From assembly GCA_964539305.1 (NCBI GenBank), contig CAZIIM010000007.1, forward strand, positions 5,566 through 69,565: a stretch of DNA of 64,000 nt. Direction: 5' to 3'. Source of the DNA: CAZNUM01 sp964539305 (GTDB lineage Bacteria > Fidelibacterota > Marinisomatia > Marinisomatales > TCS55). Of the stretch, positions 8,080-18,086 are shown piece after piece. Below the pieces are notes generated by a model. The model was not told the DNA's origin and ran no database searches. It worked only from the letters and a program-made list of their open reading frames with translations. Position numbers and translations under genes: made by a program. Positions within the stretch are counted from its first letter, which is position 1. The number at the start of each line of letters is the position of its first letter.

Positions 8080-9450
8080 ATGAATCAATTAGTTTCTATC
8101 AATCCGGCCACGGGAGAAGAGCTCCAGTCTTACCCCATTCTTTCCGAGAAGGAAATCAATTCCCGTCTGGAGCAATCGCAGCAGGCCTTTGAACTATGGC
8201 GCCGTTCCACGTTTCAGGAACGAGGTGAGAAATTATTGAAGGCGGCTGAAATATTACGCGCCCATGCAACCGAATACGGTCGTCTGATGGCGATGGAAAT
8301 GGGGAAGCCCCTCTCCCAGGGGGAGGCAGAGGCAAATAAATGTGCCTGGGTCTGTGAATACTATGCCCGGAACGCTACCGTCTTCCTGAAACCGGAACCG
8401 GTATCAACGGATGCCTCTGAAAGTTATGTCACTTTTCAACCGCTGGGTCTTGTTCTGGCTGTCATGCCCTGGAATTTCCCTTTCTGGCAGGTCTTCCGAT
8501 TCGCGGCCCCGGCGCTGATGGCTGGGAATGTGGGCATTTTGAAGCATGCTTCCAATGTTCAGGGTTGTGCCCGGGCAATAGAAACCATTTTTAAGGAAGC
8601 GGGATTTCCGGAAGGTGTTTTCCAAAACCTGACGATCCCCGCTTCCAGGGTGGGAACCGTCATTGAACATCCTCTCATTCAGGCGGTGACGCTAACTGGC
8701 AGCACGCCTGCTGGACAGTCTGTAGCAGCAAAGGCCGGTTCCTGCTTGAAAAAGACCGTCCTGGAATTAGGAGGCAGTGACCCCTATGTGATGCTGACTG
8801 ATGCGGATTTAAACCAGGCGGTGGAGGCATGTGTCACAGGAAGGCTGTTGAATACGGGCCAGAGCTGTATTGCCGCCAAACGGTTTATTGTTGAGCAACC
8901 GCTCCTTTCGGATTTTACCGAACTGTTACTCAATCGGATGAAGAAGGTCACTGTGGGAGACCCGCTTCAGCCCGGTGTGGATCTGGGTCCCATGGTGAAT
9001 GTTTCCGCCCGGGATGAATTAGACCGTCAGGTGCAGGAAAGTATTCAAAAGGGGGCCACTTGCCTGCTGGGGGGGGAGGTTCCGGAGGGTCCGGGCGCCT
9101 TCTATCCTGCGACCGTTCTGGCTCAGGTGTCACCGGGGATGCCTGCTTTCGATGAAGAATTATTCGGCCCGGTGGCGGTGGTGATTCCCGCCCGGGATGA
9201 GCGAGAGGCTCTGCAACGGGCTAACCAGACCGCCTTTGGTCTCGGTGCGGCCGTATTCACCAAAGACATTGAAAAAGGACGAAGGATTGCTGAACAGACA
9301 CTGGAAGCAGGGGCCTGTTTTGTCAATGATTTTGTCCGCTCCGATCCCCGCCTGCCATTTGGCGGAATCAAAGCCTCCGGGTACGGACGGGAACTCTCCC
9401 GGTTCGGAATTCTGGAATTTGTGAACATTAAAACTGTGTACATCCGGTGA
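8080..9450 (+). CDS. NAD(P)-dependent aldehyde dehydrogenase, succinate-semialdehyde type
   Basis: Full-length aldehyde dehydrogenase (456 aa) oxidising an aldehyde to its acid. Catalytic Cys263 lies in NTGQSCIAAKRF and Glu229 in ELGGSDPY. MPWNFPFWQVFR forms part of the active-site and coenzyme region. The N-terminal SINPATGEE and overall layout match the short succinate-semialdehyde dehydrogenase branch (YneI/Sad-like), but the substrate is not proven by sequence. The stop overlaps the GTG start of the next gene (GTGA), so a secreted unknown protein is co-translated with it. Confidence 0.88.
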   Translation: MNQLVSINPATGEELQSYPILSEKEINSRLEQSQQAFELWRRSTFQERGEKLLKAAEILRAHATEYGRLMAMEMGKPLSQGEAEANKCAWVCEYYARNATVFLKPEPVSTDASESYVTFQPLGLVLAVMPWNFPFWQVFRFAAPALMAGNVGILKHASNVQGCARAIETIFKEAGFPEGVFQNLTIPASRVGTVIEHPLIQAVTLTGSTPAGQSVAAKAGSCLKKTVLELGGSDPYVMLTDADLNQAVEACVTGRLLNTGQSCIAAKRFIVEQPLLSDFTELLLNRMKKVTVGDPLQPGVDLGPMVNVSARDELDRQVQESIQKGATCLLGGEVPEGPGAFYPATVLAQVSPGMPAFDEELFGPVAVVIPARDEREALQRANQTAFGLGAAVFTKDIEKGRRIAEQTLEAGACFVNDFVRSDPRLPFGGIKASGYGRELSRFGILEFVNIKTVYIR

Positions 9451-9968
9451 GAAAGACTTTTCCGTTTTTTCTGCTATGGGTGATTCCTCTCTGCGGTGGT
9501 CTCTGGGGGCAGACGACTAACCGCTTGTTTTGGGATGGAGGCAACTGGAACCATATTCAGGAAATTGCCTCCAATCCAAGGGATGAATATCGGATCAAGG
9601 CCGCTTACATCAATGGGGTGGAGGACGGCCGATTATATTTCTACCTGAAAACCTGGGCCGAACAGCAGGCGTTTGCGGACAGTCTCTATGCTGATCCGAT
9701 TGACTATTTAACCCCCCGGGAGATGATCCGGAATATTGACGATTTTTATCGGGATCCGACGCACGTTTATGTTCCGGTTGTGTCCGCCATGTTTATTGCC
9801 AATATGTACGCCGAACAGGTCCCGGTGGACGTCATTGAGGCTTTTGTAGATCGAACCCGGTTCTGGATTAACCAACTGGTTTTGGATATGGAAGCGGAAG
9901 GGATGTACAAATTGTTGCAGGATAAACAGAAAAAACATGCTGCACCCGCGGGGGACCGGAATCCCTGA
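9447..9968 (+). CDS. secreted protein of unknown function
   Basis: A 173-aa protein with an N-terminal signal peptide (hydrophobic FFLLWVIPLCGGLWG, cleavage likely near Gln22). The mature part is aromatic-rich and acidic, with a predicted helical C-terminal half and a charged tail. No known domain is recognised. The GTG start overlaps the aldehyde dehydrogenase stop by four bases, so the two are translationally coupled although one is cytoplasmic and the other exported. Confidence 0.65.
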   Translation: MRKTFPFFLLWVIPLCGGLWGQTTNRLFWDGGNWNHIQEIASNPRDEYRIKAAYINGVEDGRLYFYLKTWAEQQAFADSLYADPIDYLTPREMIRNIDDFYRDPTHVYVPVVSAMFIANMYAEQVPVDVIEAFVDRTRFWINQLVLDMEAEGMYKLLQDKQKKHAAPAGDRNP

Positions 9969-10093
9969 AACCACCTTTTCCTACGGCATGACAAAAGATG
10001 AATCATTTGAGAATAGACGCAGGATTTAAAGGAACCAACTGCTCGATTAACCTGTTTGAGTAGAGAGCTGATTGTTAAAACAAAGGATTATTT

Positions 10094-11173
10094 GTGACTG
10101 AAACCGAAATTCAGGAATTGTTAAGACGGATCGATTCCATTTTCCGACCCCGGCAGGTGGGCTCCACGGCCCAGGCCTGGATGATTGTGGGGCATCTGGT
10201 GAATGAAGCATCGCAGAAAGATTTGGACCGGCTGCTAAAAAAGGAGGCTGTTTCCTATGCCCTTCACTCCCAAAACGGTAATCTTTACCTGAGGATCGAA
10301 AACGAAACGCCGGGAAAGGTGATTTTAAAGATCCCAAAAATATCAAGAATCCACTGGATTCTGTTCCTGGCGACCATTCTGACCACGTTACTGGCTGGTT
10401 CTCTGATGGCCGGCGGCCAGCCCTGGTCCCAACCGGCGGATATTTTAAAGGGATTCCCCTTTTCCGTAACCCTGATGTTGATTCTGGGAACCCACGAATT
10501 TGGTCACTATTATTTTGCACAGAAACATCATGTGGATGCCACTTTGCCCTATTTTATTCCCGCTCCACCCTTCATCTTTCTCATTGGAACATTTGGCGCT
10601 TTCATTAAGATCAAGTCTCCGATTTATCGGAAGGATGCACTGCTGCAAATTGGCGCCGCTGGTCCCATCGCCGGATTCGTCGTGGCCGTTCCAGCGCTGC
10701 TAATCGGACTTATGAAATCAACTGTGGTGGAAAAAGTTGCCACCGAGAATGCGATCCTGTTGGGGGATTCCATTTTAATGAAGATCCTGACCGCAGTAAC
10801 ACACCCCGGTTTGGGTTCGTCCCAGGATTTGATGTTGCACCCGATTGCTTTCGCCGGCTGGATCGGATTGCTTGTGACCATGCTCAATCTCTTACCGATT
10901 GGACAACTGGACGGTGGTCATATTGCCTATGCCATGCTGGGGGAAAAACATAATCTTGTGGCCCGGCTGGCGTTCCTGGCTCTCATTCCCCTGAGTTTTT
11001 TCTCCCTGAACTGGTTGATCTGGGGTTTGCTCATTTTGGCCCTGATGCGTACCACCAGCCACCCACCCATTCAGGATATTCTCACCCCCTTATCCCAGAC
11101 GAATAAACGGATTGGCTATCTCTGCCTGCTGATTTTTATTCTCTGTTTTATCCCCGCACCCTTTAAAATCTGA
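10094..11173 (+). CDS. M50 (site-2 protease-like) membrane metalloprotease
   Basis: Intramembrane zinc protease family, 359 aa, GTG start preceded by AAGGAT. A soluble N-terminal domain of about 90 residues is followed by membrane segments. HEFGH at residues 134-138 supplies two zinc His and the catalytic Glu, and LNLLPIGQLDGGH supplies the third ligand (Asp) in the usual M50 block. No PDZ domain is visible, and the architecture resembles the EGY1-like branch. Substrates cannot be predicted; anti-sigma factors are common targets in the family. The next gene starts one base after this stop. Confidence 0.88.
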   Translation: MTETEIQELLRRIDSIFRPRQVGSTAQAWMIVGHLVNEASQKDLDRLLKKEAVSYALHSQNGNLYLRIENETPGKVILKIPKISRIHWILFLATILTTLLAGSLMAGGQPWSQPADILKGFPFSVTLMLILGTHEFGHYYFAQKHHVDATLPYFIPAPPFIFLIGTFGAFIKIKSPIYRKDALLQIGAAGPIAGFVVAVPALLIGLMKSTVVEKVATENAILLGDSILMKILTAVTHPGLGSSQDLMLHPIAFAGWIGLLVTMLNLLPIGQLDGGHIAYAMLGEKHNLVARLAFLALIPLSFFSLNWLIWGLLILALMRTTSHPPIQDILTPLSQTNKRIGYLCLLIFILCFIPAPFKI

Positions 11174-11174
11174 T

Positions 11175-13505
11175 ATGAAAATCAGAGGCTGGTGGTTCCT
11201 GCTGGTTCACTTGGGACTGGCACAGGTGCGGGTCGGCGATTGGCATACGATTACTTCCCCTTTACACATCAATGCCATGACCTCATTTGGGGATACGCTG
11301 GTCTGTGCCACCGATGGCGGTTTGCTGTTGTATAACCCGGCTGGAGCGTCTTTCGATATCCTTAGCAATCTGGACGGTTTGGCCGTCACCAAAATCAATG
11401 CCCTTTACAAAGATCCCCATAATTATCTCTGGTTAACAGGGGAGGGGATTATTCAGGTATACGATGTGGCCCGTCACCGCTCCCTTAACCGCTTCGATTT
11501 TGACTTGGACACTGTGGTGGGATTCACCGTTTTCAAAGGAGTGGTTTACGGAGCCTACCGGCAGGGAGAACGATGGGGGATTTCAGAATTTATTTATGCC
11601 AATGATCAATATTATTACCGGGATTTATACGAACAACCGTCTTTAAACCGGATCACCGGAATTGTCACAAGAGGGGATAGTATTTACCTTGGAACGGACC
11701 AGGGCTTGTTGGCCGGGAATCCCCATCAAACCCATATCACCCGCTGGGGTAACCCTTTCCCTGCCATCCACGATTCCATCAGGATTCTGGAAGAAAAAAA
11801 CGGAGAACTTGCTTTTATCGCCGGCCTTCGGGTGTATTCGCTTCCGGCCGAATCCTCAACTCCGCTCCCCCTGACAATCGATTCAACCGTTCTCCAGTTA
11901 AAAGCCCTGGCCATCCGGGGTCAGCAGGACTATCTGGCCATCAGCGACTCGGTGATCTACCAGTTCACAATCGATAAAACGGATACGATTTCCACTTATT
12001 CCGGTTTTCCGCTTACGACACTCTATATTGATGCGTCGGGAGAAACCATTTATGGATCTGCCATGGGGATTGTGATGGATGATAATGGACTTATGCTGAA
12101 GGCTCCCGACGCGCCGGCGATTGGCGACCCCTCCACTGCCATTGTTCTGGAGGATGGGAGTCTTGTTACAGCTTCAACAATCGGTTTTTCCCTTCTTAGG
12201 GAAGGGCGCTGGCAGAACTGGGTGACGGGATACGATCCTGCTCCTGGCGACCCGGGACCTTTTACCATCTTTCCGTTAGCCCTGTCTCTGGGCCGTTCCG
12301 TTTCTGTTCTCATAGAAGACAACACCGGCACCCTTTTCGGAGCCGTTACCGGCGTACCTTATGATCCAGCCAGTGGAGGAATATTTACCATCGAATCGTT
12401 CACGGATCCCCTGCAATTTAATGGGCTGAATTCCGGTTCTCTGCCTCCGTTCATTTCCGGTTCCAATGATTCCACTTTTGAGATTCAGGATATGGTATTT
12501 GATGCACAGGGATATCTCTGGGCGGTTTCCATCAACAGCCGTTCGGAGCCGCTCCATGTGTACGCCCAGAATCGCTGGAAGAACTTTTCCATTGATCAAT
12601 CCGGTCATACCCTCTCCCGGTCTGTGACGTCCTTGACAGTGGATAATTTCGGGCGGGTCTGGATCGGGGCTGCTACCGATGATTCTCTCAATTCAGGTTT
12701 AACTCGGAACGGGGGCTTGACCATGCTGAAAATAAACCATGCATCGGGGGATCCGGTGGATGAAACATGGGTGGTGGAAGATCTGGAATTTGGATCCGGA
12801 TTAAAAACGGTTTGGGATCTGGCGGTCTCCCCACAAAACAGGTTATTCGTCCTGACTCCTGCAGGATTGATTTATAAGGATTTACAAATTTCGGACGAAC
12901 AGCCGGTCCGGATCACGGGTCCTGTCTCGGCGAATGGTCAGCTCTATCCCTATTTTCCCAATGTCGTTTTTTCCAGGGGTTCCAAAGTGAAAATAGACCC
13001 CCGGGGGAACAGTTGGGTGACTTCACCCAGCGATGGAGTCCGCATCTTGTTGTCGGATGGAGAATACTGGCCTGACGTGAACGGCCTCACCGTGGAAAAC
13101 AGCGATTTGCTCTCCAACCGTGTCCGCGATGTAACCTTCGATGCGCGGAAAGGGTTGGCCTATATTACCACGGACCGGGGAATCAGCGTGGTAAAAATAC
13201 CGTTTGCAGAACCGAGAAAAAATTACCGGAATGTCTCTGTATTCCCCAGTCCATTTCATATCCCCAGCGATCGACCGCTGGTTGTGGATGGTTTAAAGGA
13301 CAAAAGTTCTGTGGCCATCATGAAGTTGAATGGTGAAGTCATCCGCAGAATGGGGCAGGATTCCGGTTTCATTCAGGGTTACCAGGCATTCTGGGACGGC
13401 CGGAATGACAAGGGGAAATGGGTGAACAGTGGCGTTTATTTAATCGCGGTCTATGACCACCGGGGAAACGTAGATTACGAGAAGATTACAGTTATCCGCC
13501 ATTAA
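11175..13505 (+). CDS. secreted double beta-propeller protein, PorZ-like
   Basis: Exported 776-aa protein with a short signal peptide. It contains repeated blades of the two-component-regulator propeller type (DTLVCATDGGLLLYN, NYLWLTGEGIIQVYD, GRVWIGAATDD and others), making two propellers over about residues 25-680. A C-terminal beta-sandwich follows, with FPSPF and AFWDGRNDKGKWVNSGVYL, a FlgD-like fold. This architecture and length match PorZ of the type IX secretion system. No other type IX genes are in the window, so the assignment is by similarity of layout. It may be coupled to the protease just upstream. Confidence 0.7.
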   Translation: MKIRGWWFLLVHLGLAQVRVGDWHTITSPLHINAMTSFGDTLVCATDGGLLLYNPAGASFDILSNLDGLAVTKINALYKDPHNYLWLTGEGIIQVYDVARHRSLNRFDFDLDTVVGFTVFKGVVYGAYRQGERWGISEFIYANDQYYYRDLYEQPSLNRITGIVTRGDSIYLGTDQGLLAGNPHQTHITRWGNPFPAIHDSIRILEEKNGELAFIAGLRVYSLPAESSTPLPLTIDSTVLQLKALAIRGQQDYLAISDSVIYQFTIDKTDTISTYSGFPLTTLYIDASGETIYGSAMGIVMDDNGLMLKAPDAPAIGDPSTAIVLEDGSLVTASTIGFSLLREGRWQNWVTGYDPAPGDPGPFTIFPLALSLGRSVSVLIEDNTGTLFGAVTGVPYDPASGGIFTIESFTDPLQFNGLNSGSLPPFISGSNDSTFEIQDMVFDAQGYLWAVSINSRSEPLHVYAQNRWKNFSIDQSGHTLSRSVTSLTVDNFGRVWIGAATDDSLNSGLTRNGGLTMLKINHASGDPVDETWVVEDLEFGSGLKTVWDLAVSPQNRLFVLTPAGLIYKDLQISDEQPVRITGPVSANGQLYPYFPNVVFSRGSKVKIDPRGNSWVTSPSDGVRILLSDGEYWPDVNGLTVENSDLLSNRVRDVTFDARKGLAYITTDRGISVVKIPFAEPRKNYRNVSVFPSPFHIPSDRPLVVDGLKDKSSVAIMKLNGEVIRRMGQDSGFIQGYQAFWDGRNDKGKWVNSGVYLIAVYDHRGNVDYEKITVIRH

Positions 13506-13513
13506 TTGAACCG

Positions 13514-14773
13514 TTAAATGTGAGCCAGGGCCTGATCCAGGTCCCAGATTAGATCCTCCGCATTTTCAACCCCAACCGAAAGTCGAATCATTTTTTCCGT
13601 GATTCCCATGGCCTGTTTTACATTTTCCGGTACATCCGCATGCGTCATGGTCTGGGGATGTTCCGCCAGGGATTCGGTTCCACCGAGACTTACGGCCAAT
13701 TTGATTAATTTTAAATGATTCAATACGGTAAAGGCCTCTTTTTCGCCCCCTTTAATATTGAAACTGAGCATGGCGCCGGGAGAGGAATACTGCCGTTTAT
13801 AAATATCATACTGTTTTGTACCCCGTGGAATGTTCCCCAGGTAGAATATTTTCTCCACTTTCGGGTGGTCAGATAAAAAGGCAACGACCTGCTGTGCATT
13901 AGCCAGTTGTGTTTCCATGCGGGGCTTCAGGGTTTCCAGACTCCGCATCAGCAGCCAGCCGGTCCACGGCCCCGCCATATTCCCCATGAATGTCCTGAGA
14001 CTCTTGATCCGGGAGATGGTTGGCTTGGAACCCAAAACGGCCCCGGCAATAACATCGCTGTGACCACCAATATATTTGGTGGCGGAATAAAGGACTAAAT
14101 CCGCACCGTACTTCAATGGTTGGGACCAGATTGGTCCCATGTAGGTATTATCCACAGCAACCAGTATCCGATTCTCATTCGAATACTGGTCCGCAATTCG
14201 GCGACAGAGGGAAAGGTCGATTAATGCATTGGTCGGGTTCGCCGGTGTTTCCACATAAATGAATTTCAGGGAATCCTGTAATCCGGATGCTTCTATTTTC
14301 CGCTGGATTTCCTTCTCTGAATTATCCGAATGGAATCCAATAATGTGAATTCCATATTTTGTTAAAAAGTGATTAATAAAATGATCTGTGCCTCCGTAAA
14401 GAGGCTTGCTGTAAAGCAACAGGTCACCTGGTTTCAGGAATTCCAGAAGGGTAGTGGCGATGGCGGACATGCCACTTTCGAACACAGCACAGTCTTCGGC
14501 ACCGTCCCAGAGGGTCAGGCGGTTCTCCAGGATTTCAAGATCGGGATTATTCAGACGGCTGTAAATCAGGCCCAGTTTTTCACCCGGTCGTTGTTCCCGT
14601 AATCCGTAGGCCACCTGGAAAAAAGCTTTTCCTTCCTCGGCCGTATTAAAAACAAATGTAGACGTTTGGAAAATGGGGCATTTCACCGCCCCTTCAGACC
14701 ATTCCGGCTTATAACCGTAGGACATCATCAGGCTTTCCGGCTGGAAACGGCGTGAAGATTCCTTTGGACTCAT
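13514..14773 (-). CDS. Cys/Met metabolism PLP-dependent enzyme (gamma-lyase/synthase family)
   Basis: PLP enzyme of the cystathionine gamma-lyase / methionine gamma-lyase family, 419 aa. The Schiff-base Lys is in YSATKYIGGHSD, with the cofactor Asp in VAVDNTY. The start at 14773 is chosen because AAAGGGGG precedes it and it lies one base after the adenosine deaminase stop; the longer frame to 14848 would overlap that gene. It cannot be split into lyase, synthase or methionine gamma-lyase by eye. The operon with a peptide-type transporter and adenosine deaminase favours a catabolic, salvage role. Confidence 0.85.
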   Translation of the reverse strand: MSPKESSRRFQPESLMMSYGYKPEWSEGAVKCPIFQTSTFVFNTAEEGKAFFQVAYGLREQRPGEKLGLIYSRLNNPDLEILENRLTLWDGAEDCAVFESGMSAIATTLLEFLKPGDLLLYSKPLYGGTDHFINHFLTKYGIHIIGFHSDNSEKEIQRKIEASGLQDSLKFIYVETPANPTNALIDLSLCRRIADQYSNENRILVAVDNTYMGPIWSQPLKYGADLVLYSATKYIGGHSDVIAGAVLGSKPTISRIKSLRTFMGNMAGPWTGWLLMRSLETLKPRMETQLANAQQVVAFLSDHPKVEKIFYLGNIPRGTKQYDIYKRQYSSPGAMLSFNIKGGEKEAFTVLNHLKLIKLAVSLGGTESLAEHPQTMTHADVPENVKQAMGITEKMIRLSVGVENAEDLIWDLDQALAHI

Positions 14774-14774
14774 G

Positions 14775-15851
14775 TTAACCCCCTTTGAATTGAGATCGTT
14801 CGATATATTCAGGTAAAATATTGAATTCTTCTTCCAGTTCCTGGGCAATGGACCGGATCAATACTTTCCGTTCATCGTGGGGCAGGAAGGCACTTTTCAT
14901 AGCTGCAATGGTCACCTCCCTGAAATCATGCAACTGGAAACCGAATAAATCCCGGGCAACCATAAACTCCTTGGTCAGGGTGGTATTGGAAATCAGTCGA
15001 TTATCTGTATTCAGGGTGATGCGGATTCCCTGGTCGTAATAGAATTTCATGGGATGGTGTTTCAGGGAGCGGATAGAATACGTGTGCCAGTTTGAGATGA
15101 GACAAATTTCCAGGGGAATGCGGTGATCCCGGACGTAGTACATGAGATCCCGATCTTCCCGCAGGCGGGTGCCGTGGCCGATGCGGTGGGCGCCACAGTA
15201 ATGAATCGCCTGGTGAATGGAAGCGGGCCCGAAAACCTCTCCCGCATGGATGGTGGCATTGATATTGTTATTCAGGATTAAGTAGAAAGCTTCCCGATGA
15301 TCTTTGGCAGGGAAATTTTCCTCCGCCCCCGCCAGGTCAAAACCAACCACACCTTTGTGTTTATAGCGGACGGTCAAATCCGCCAGTTTCAGGGAAACAG
15401 CCGGTGAAATGTTCCGGATACCACAAATAATGATCCCCGATTTAACACCATACCGCCTTTCTCCCTTTTTAAGACCCTTTCGTACGGCATTAACCGAATC
15501 CTCCGGTGTCATCCCTTTTTTAGTATGGAGGATGGGAGAATAGCGAATTTCAATGTACCGGACATTTTCCCGGGCCACATCCTCAATCAGTTCATAGGCA
15601 ATCCGGGTCAGTGCTTCGGGTGTCTGCATCACCGACAAGGTGATATCAAACCGTTCCAGGTAATCTTCCAGGGAACCCCGTTTTTTCCCAATTGTCAGAA
15701 TTTTTTCCAGATCTTTCCGGTTGGTGGCCGGGAGGCGGACGTTGTTTTTCTCCGCCAGGTCCAGAACCGTGTCAATACGGATACTGCCATCCAGGTGACA
15801 GTGCAATTCCACCTTGGGCAAACGCCGGATCAGATCTTCGCTGATGGTCAT
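14775..15851 (-). CDS. add: adenosine deaminase
   Basis: Deaminates adenosine or deoxyadenosine to inosine in purine salvage. The zinc and catalytic motifs of the family are in order: HCHLDGS (His17, His19), HAGE, HRIGHG and NTDN. The last motif is TDN rather than TDD, a variant I recall from other bacterial adenosine deaminases. It is 358 aa, complete. The ATG overlaps the upstream transporter stop (ATGA), and the PLP lyase starts one base after its stop, so the three genes form one operon. Confidence 0.9.
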   Translation of the reverse strand: MTISEDLIRRLPKVELHCHLDGSIRIDTVLDLAEKNNVRLPATNRKDLEKILTIGKKRGSLEDYLERFDITLSVMQTPEALTRIAYELIEDVARENVRYIEIRYSPILHTKKGMTPEDSVNAVRKGLKKGERRYGVKSGIIICGIRNISPAVSLKLADLTVRYKHKGVVGFDLAGAEENFPAKDHREAFYLILNNNINATIHAGEVFGPASIHQAIHYCGAHRIGHGTRLREDRDLMYYVRDHRIPLEICLISNWHTYSIRSLKHHPMKFYYDQGIRITLNTDNRLISNTTLTKEFMVARDLFGFQLHDFREVTIAAMKSAFLPHDERKVLIRSIAQELEEEFNILPEYIERSQFKGG

Positions 15852-17815
15852 GAAGATGATCCTTCAGTATTCTGCTCCAGATCTGCCGTTGTTGGAAAAG
15901 CCACTTTTCGCAACCACACCACGACCAGAATCAACAGGATGATTCCGGGCCAGGACCCCAACGGCTCTTTCACAATGGCCAGGACATTTTTATCCCCCGA
16001 AATGACAATCGGAATGGCCATTAAAATTCCCACCAGCGCTTCACCAGTAATCAGTCCGGAAGCAAACAGGAGTCCTCTGTTTCCGGCCCGTTTTAGTGCG
16101 CCTTGACGATGGGATTCCGACAGAGTCTGGTTGCGACGGTTGAACGTTTTCTCCACGGCCCAGGCGATTAAACCACCGATAAAAATGGGCACAGAGAGTT
16201 CGAATGGCAGGTAGATTCCTACGGCTACGGCCAGAACAGGCAGACGGAAGGAAGCACCCCGCTTTTCCTGAATTTTATCGGCGATAATCACCAGGATAGC
16301 GATCATCATGCCAATAATAATGATTACCCAGGGCAGGTTCTGATGAAAGACACCTTCAGCGACCGAAGACATGAGTGTAGCCTGGGGGGCAGACAGGGGG
16401 TTCGGGTGTTCAGCCGTAGCCACCCCGATTCCATAAGCTTCTGCGATCAATTTGAGGACGGGCGCAATAAAGATAGCAGCGGAGAGCACGCCTACCGTTT
16501 GCATGACCTGCTGCTTCCAGGGCGTGGCCCCCACCAGACAGCCTGCTTTTAAATCCTGCATATTGTCGCCTCCGATGGCAGCGGCACACGCCACCACGGC
16601 ACCGATAAAAATAGCTGCCGCCGGACCGGTGGCCGATTTTGTCCCGACCAACGCCAGGAGGACTAGAGATGAGAATAGAATGGTAGCAATGGTAACGCCG
16701 GAGATGGGATTATTGGAACTACCCACCAGTCCGGCCATATAGGCTGCCACCGCTGAAAAGAGGAAGCCGGCCACGATCATAACCAGGGCCATAAACAGGG
16801 AGGGAATGGTGGCCTGGATAATGTAGTAATACACACCGAAAATTGGAATAATTGCCACCAGCAGTAAAATACCCACCCATTTCATGGGCAAGTCCCGTTC
16901 TGTCCTGGGGATTTCGACCGCCTGTCCGGTTTCGGTGGATTTTACCGTTTTAAAACTGGTCTTGATCCCGGAAAAGATGGAGTTCCGCAGATTAATCAGA
17001 GCCCACAAACCACCAACGATCATGGCTCCTACTCCCAGAAAGCGCGTATCCTGGGACCAGATTTGTCCAGCCCATTCCACGGCCGGTATGGGTTGACCGC
17101 CTGACATGGGCCAGGAGTGGGTGGCGGCATAGATGGGAATAGCCACCAGCCAGTTGATGGCACCTCCCATAAAAACCAGAACTGCGATATTGATGCCAAC
17201 GATATATCCCACGGAAATGAGGGCGGGGGAGAGGTTGGTCCCGAAGTAAGCGATAGAATGACCCACCTGGGCGGCGCTTTCCACTACGCCGGTCCACAGA
17301 CGCAGTCCCGTTTCACCGAACTTAAACAGGGCGCCCACAATCCCGGCCTGAGCGATGTATTTTACACCTTCACCCCGGTCGCCCGATTTCAATACTTCGG
17401 CCGTGGCAATCCCTTCCGGGAATTGCAGTTTTTCTTTTACAATCAATGCCCGTCGCAGGGGAATGGTAAATAAAACGCCCAGCAGGCCCCCCAAACCGGC
17501 GATGATGGTCGTCTCCCAGTAATCAAATGTTTTCCAGTAACCCATGACGATCAGGGCTGGTAATGTAAAAATGACACCGGCTGCCAGGGACTCGCCCGCC
17601 GAAGCGGCTGTCTGAACGATATTATTTTCCAGAATATTGGAGGTCTTGAAAAACCGGAGGATTCCCATGGATATGACCGCTGCCGGGATGGAAGCGGAAA
17701 CGGTCATGCCGGCAAATAGACCCAGATAAGCGTTAGCGCCGGCGAGGATGATGGAGAGCAAAATGCCCAGAACAACTGCTTTCAGCGTAATTTCAGGGAG
17801 ACTTTTATTAGACAT
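15848..17815 (-). CDS. OPT family oligopeptide transporter
   Basis: Polytopic inner-membrane transporter of 655 aa with about 14-16 hydrophobic segments. It is of the prokaryotic OPT type (NAYLGLFAGMTVSASIPAAV near the N-terminus, and GDNMQDLKAGCLVGATPW in the C-terminal half). Bacterial OPT proteins are thought to import short peptides or metal chelates. The start at 17815 has an AGGA site eight bases upstream; the frame extends to 17890, but that extension is polar and Cys-rich and lacks such a site. It is first in the operon with adenosine deaminase and the PLP lyase. Confidence 0.87.
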   Translation of the reverse strand: MSNKSLPEITLKAVVLGILLSIILAGANAYLGLFAGMTVSASIPAAVISMGILRFFKTSNILENNIVQTAASAGESLAAGVIFTLPALIVMGYWKTFDYWETTIIAGLGGLLGVLFTIPLRRALIVKEKLQFPEGIATAEVLKSGDRGEGVKYIAQAGIVGALFKFGETGLRLWTGVVESAAQVGHSIAYFGTNLSPALISVGYIVGINIAVLVFMGGAINWLVAIPIYAATHSWPMSGGQPIPAVEWAGQIWSQDTRFLGVGAMIVGGLWALINLRNSIFSGIKTSFKTVKSTETGQAVEIPRTERDLPMKWVGILLLVAIIPIFGVYYYIIQATIPSLFMALVMIVAGFLFSAVAAYMAGLVGSSNNPISGVTIATILFSSLVLLALVGTKSATGPAAAIFIGAVVACAAAIGGDNMQDLKAGCLVGATPWKQQVMQTVGVLSAAIFIAPVLKLIAEAYGIGVATAEHPNPLSAPQATLMSSVAEGVFHQNLPWVIIIIGMMIAILVIIADKIQEKRGASFRLPVLAVAVGIYLPFELSVPIFIGGLIAWAVEKTFNRRNQTLSESHRQGALKRAGNRGLLFASGLITGEALVGILMAIPIVISGDKNVLAIVKEPLGSWPGIILLILVVVWLRKVAFPTTADLEQNTEGSSS

Positions 17816-17961
17816 GATTATTCCTAATTGTTTGTGGAAAGTAGGACGAAAGGGGGATTGGCAGCAACCACGTTGAAAAGAATCTCCCATGAAAACTGAC
17901 TTGACTGGGAAAAATAAGATGGGAACTTTTCATTGAATAATACCCGCCACGATTTCGTACA

Positions 17962-17990
17962 TTGACTGATTCATAATAATCGGGTAATTT
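17962..17990 (+). promoter_or_regulatory. putative sigma-70 promoter of the TPP-controlled receptor gene
   Basis: TTGACT at 17962-17967 and TAATTT at 17985-17990 are separated by 17 bases, and the riboswitch begins shortly after. The placement gives a leader that contains the whole aptamer. This is a match by eye only, and the group's sigma factor may prefer a different consensus. Confidence 0.45.
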
Positions 17991-17997
17991 TAGCCGC

Positions 17998-18083
17998 GCA
18001 GGGGGTGCTGTTTCGAACCAGACGGGACGGCTGAGAATATACCCCGGTAACCTGATCTGGATAATGCCAGCGTAGGGAGTCTA
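17998..18083 (+). promoter_or_regulatory. TPP (THI-box) riboswitch
   Basis: The leader contains the conserved thiamine-pyrophosphate aptamer blocks in order: GGGGTGC, GGCTGAGA, ACCTGATCTGGATAATGCC and AGCGTAGGGA, ending a few bases before the ATG at 18087. Such aptamers shut off expression when TPP is plentiful. The closeness of the last stem to the start codon favours control of translation initiation rather than transcription termination. It marks the following receptor as part of thiamine or thiamine-precursor uptake. Confidence 0.93.
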
Positions 18084-18086
18084 ACC

